Positions 13,851-13,972 of a stretch of DNA of 13,972 nucleotides are shown here, piece by piece. The DNA is from Myxococcota bacterium (GTDB lineage Bacteria; Myxococcota_A; UBA9160; PR03): the NCBI GenBank assembly GCA_030066475.1, contig JASJBO010000144.1, forward strand, positions 1 through 13,972, written 5' to 3'. Both the position numbers and the translations under genes were made by a program. The notes beneath the pieces are model-generated. The model worked only from the letters and a program-made list of their open reading frames with translations, did no database searches and was not told the origin of the DNA. Every line of letters begins with the position of its first letter. Within the stretch, counting starts at the first letter, position 1.

Positions 13851-13972
13851 TAGCAGCCCGTTGAAGAACCCTCCCGTCGCCTGGCACGCGCCTTCGGCCC
13901 GAGCTCTGCGTTGCGAAACCTCGCCGTAGCTACGGCTATGGCTGCGGTTTCGCGCCTTGATCTCGGGCCGAA
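13851..13972. repeat. Large palindromic element, MITE-like, cut by window end
   Basis: TTCGGCCCGAG at 13893-13903 is repeated inverted at 13962-13972, with GCGAAACC at 13913-13920 mirrored by GGTTTCGC at 13946-13953, and a perfect 14-base palindrome GCCGTAGCTACGGC at 13923-13936 near the centre. The outer left sequence begins TAGCAGCCCGTTGAAGAA, which I associate with ends of transposon-derived repeats. The right outer arm would lie beyond the window. There is no protein in it. Confidence 0.6.

Overview
The window is very GC-rich bacterial DNA (about 70% GC by eye), with GTG and TTG starts beside ATG, Gram-negative signal peptides, dockerin-like and beta-helix surface proteins, a periplasmic-binding-protein TRAP importer and a UGA-encoded selenoprotein. 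Together these suggest a deltaproteobacterial-type lineage (Myxococcota, Desulfobacterota or Binatota). That placement is an inference from gene content; no rRNA or other marker is present.

Layout. 1-2640: a 5'-truncated secreted repeat protein with a calcium-binding TSP3/dockerin-like tail, a convergent secreted right-handed beta-helix protein, and a frameshifted remnant of a second dockerin-tailed protein. 2768-5611: a compact TRAP importer operon (DctP, DctQ, DctM) with overlapping genes. 5680-6954: a convergent, secreted GDSL esterase carrying a C-terminal module typical of surface proteins. 7215-10387: two paralogous polytopic membrane proteins of unknown function on the minus strand, with an oppositely oriented selenoprotein gene between them. 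10446-11080: a small conserved charged protein and a single-RRM RNA-binding protein. 11544-13241: a two-TM potassium channel with two RCK modules. 13371-13835: a Ddn/F420-type flavin oxidoreductase-family protein. 13851-13972: the start of a large palindromic element that runs off the window.

The most important reading is that 8406-9245 is one gene, not two. An in-frame UGA at 8901 sits in a U-x-x-C motif of the GrdB-like (glycine/sarcosine/betaine reductase selenoprotein B) family, and a strong hairpin placed like a bacterial SECIS follows it. A standard gene caller would end the gene at 8903 and might restart at the GTG in the hairpin loop. A perfect CRP/FNR-type palindrome lies between this gene and its divergent membrane-protein neighbour.

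Six copies of a dispersed intergenic element occur at 7079, 7163, 9276, 11406, 13265 and 13325. They fall into two subtypes that share an apparent two-hairpin layout with compensating stem changes. Two >300-base stretches lack intact genes: 2033-2767, mostly the decayed fragment, and 11081-11543, which holds only one repeat copy.
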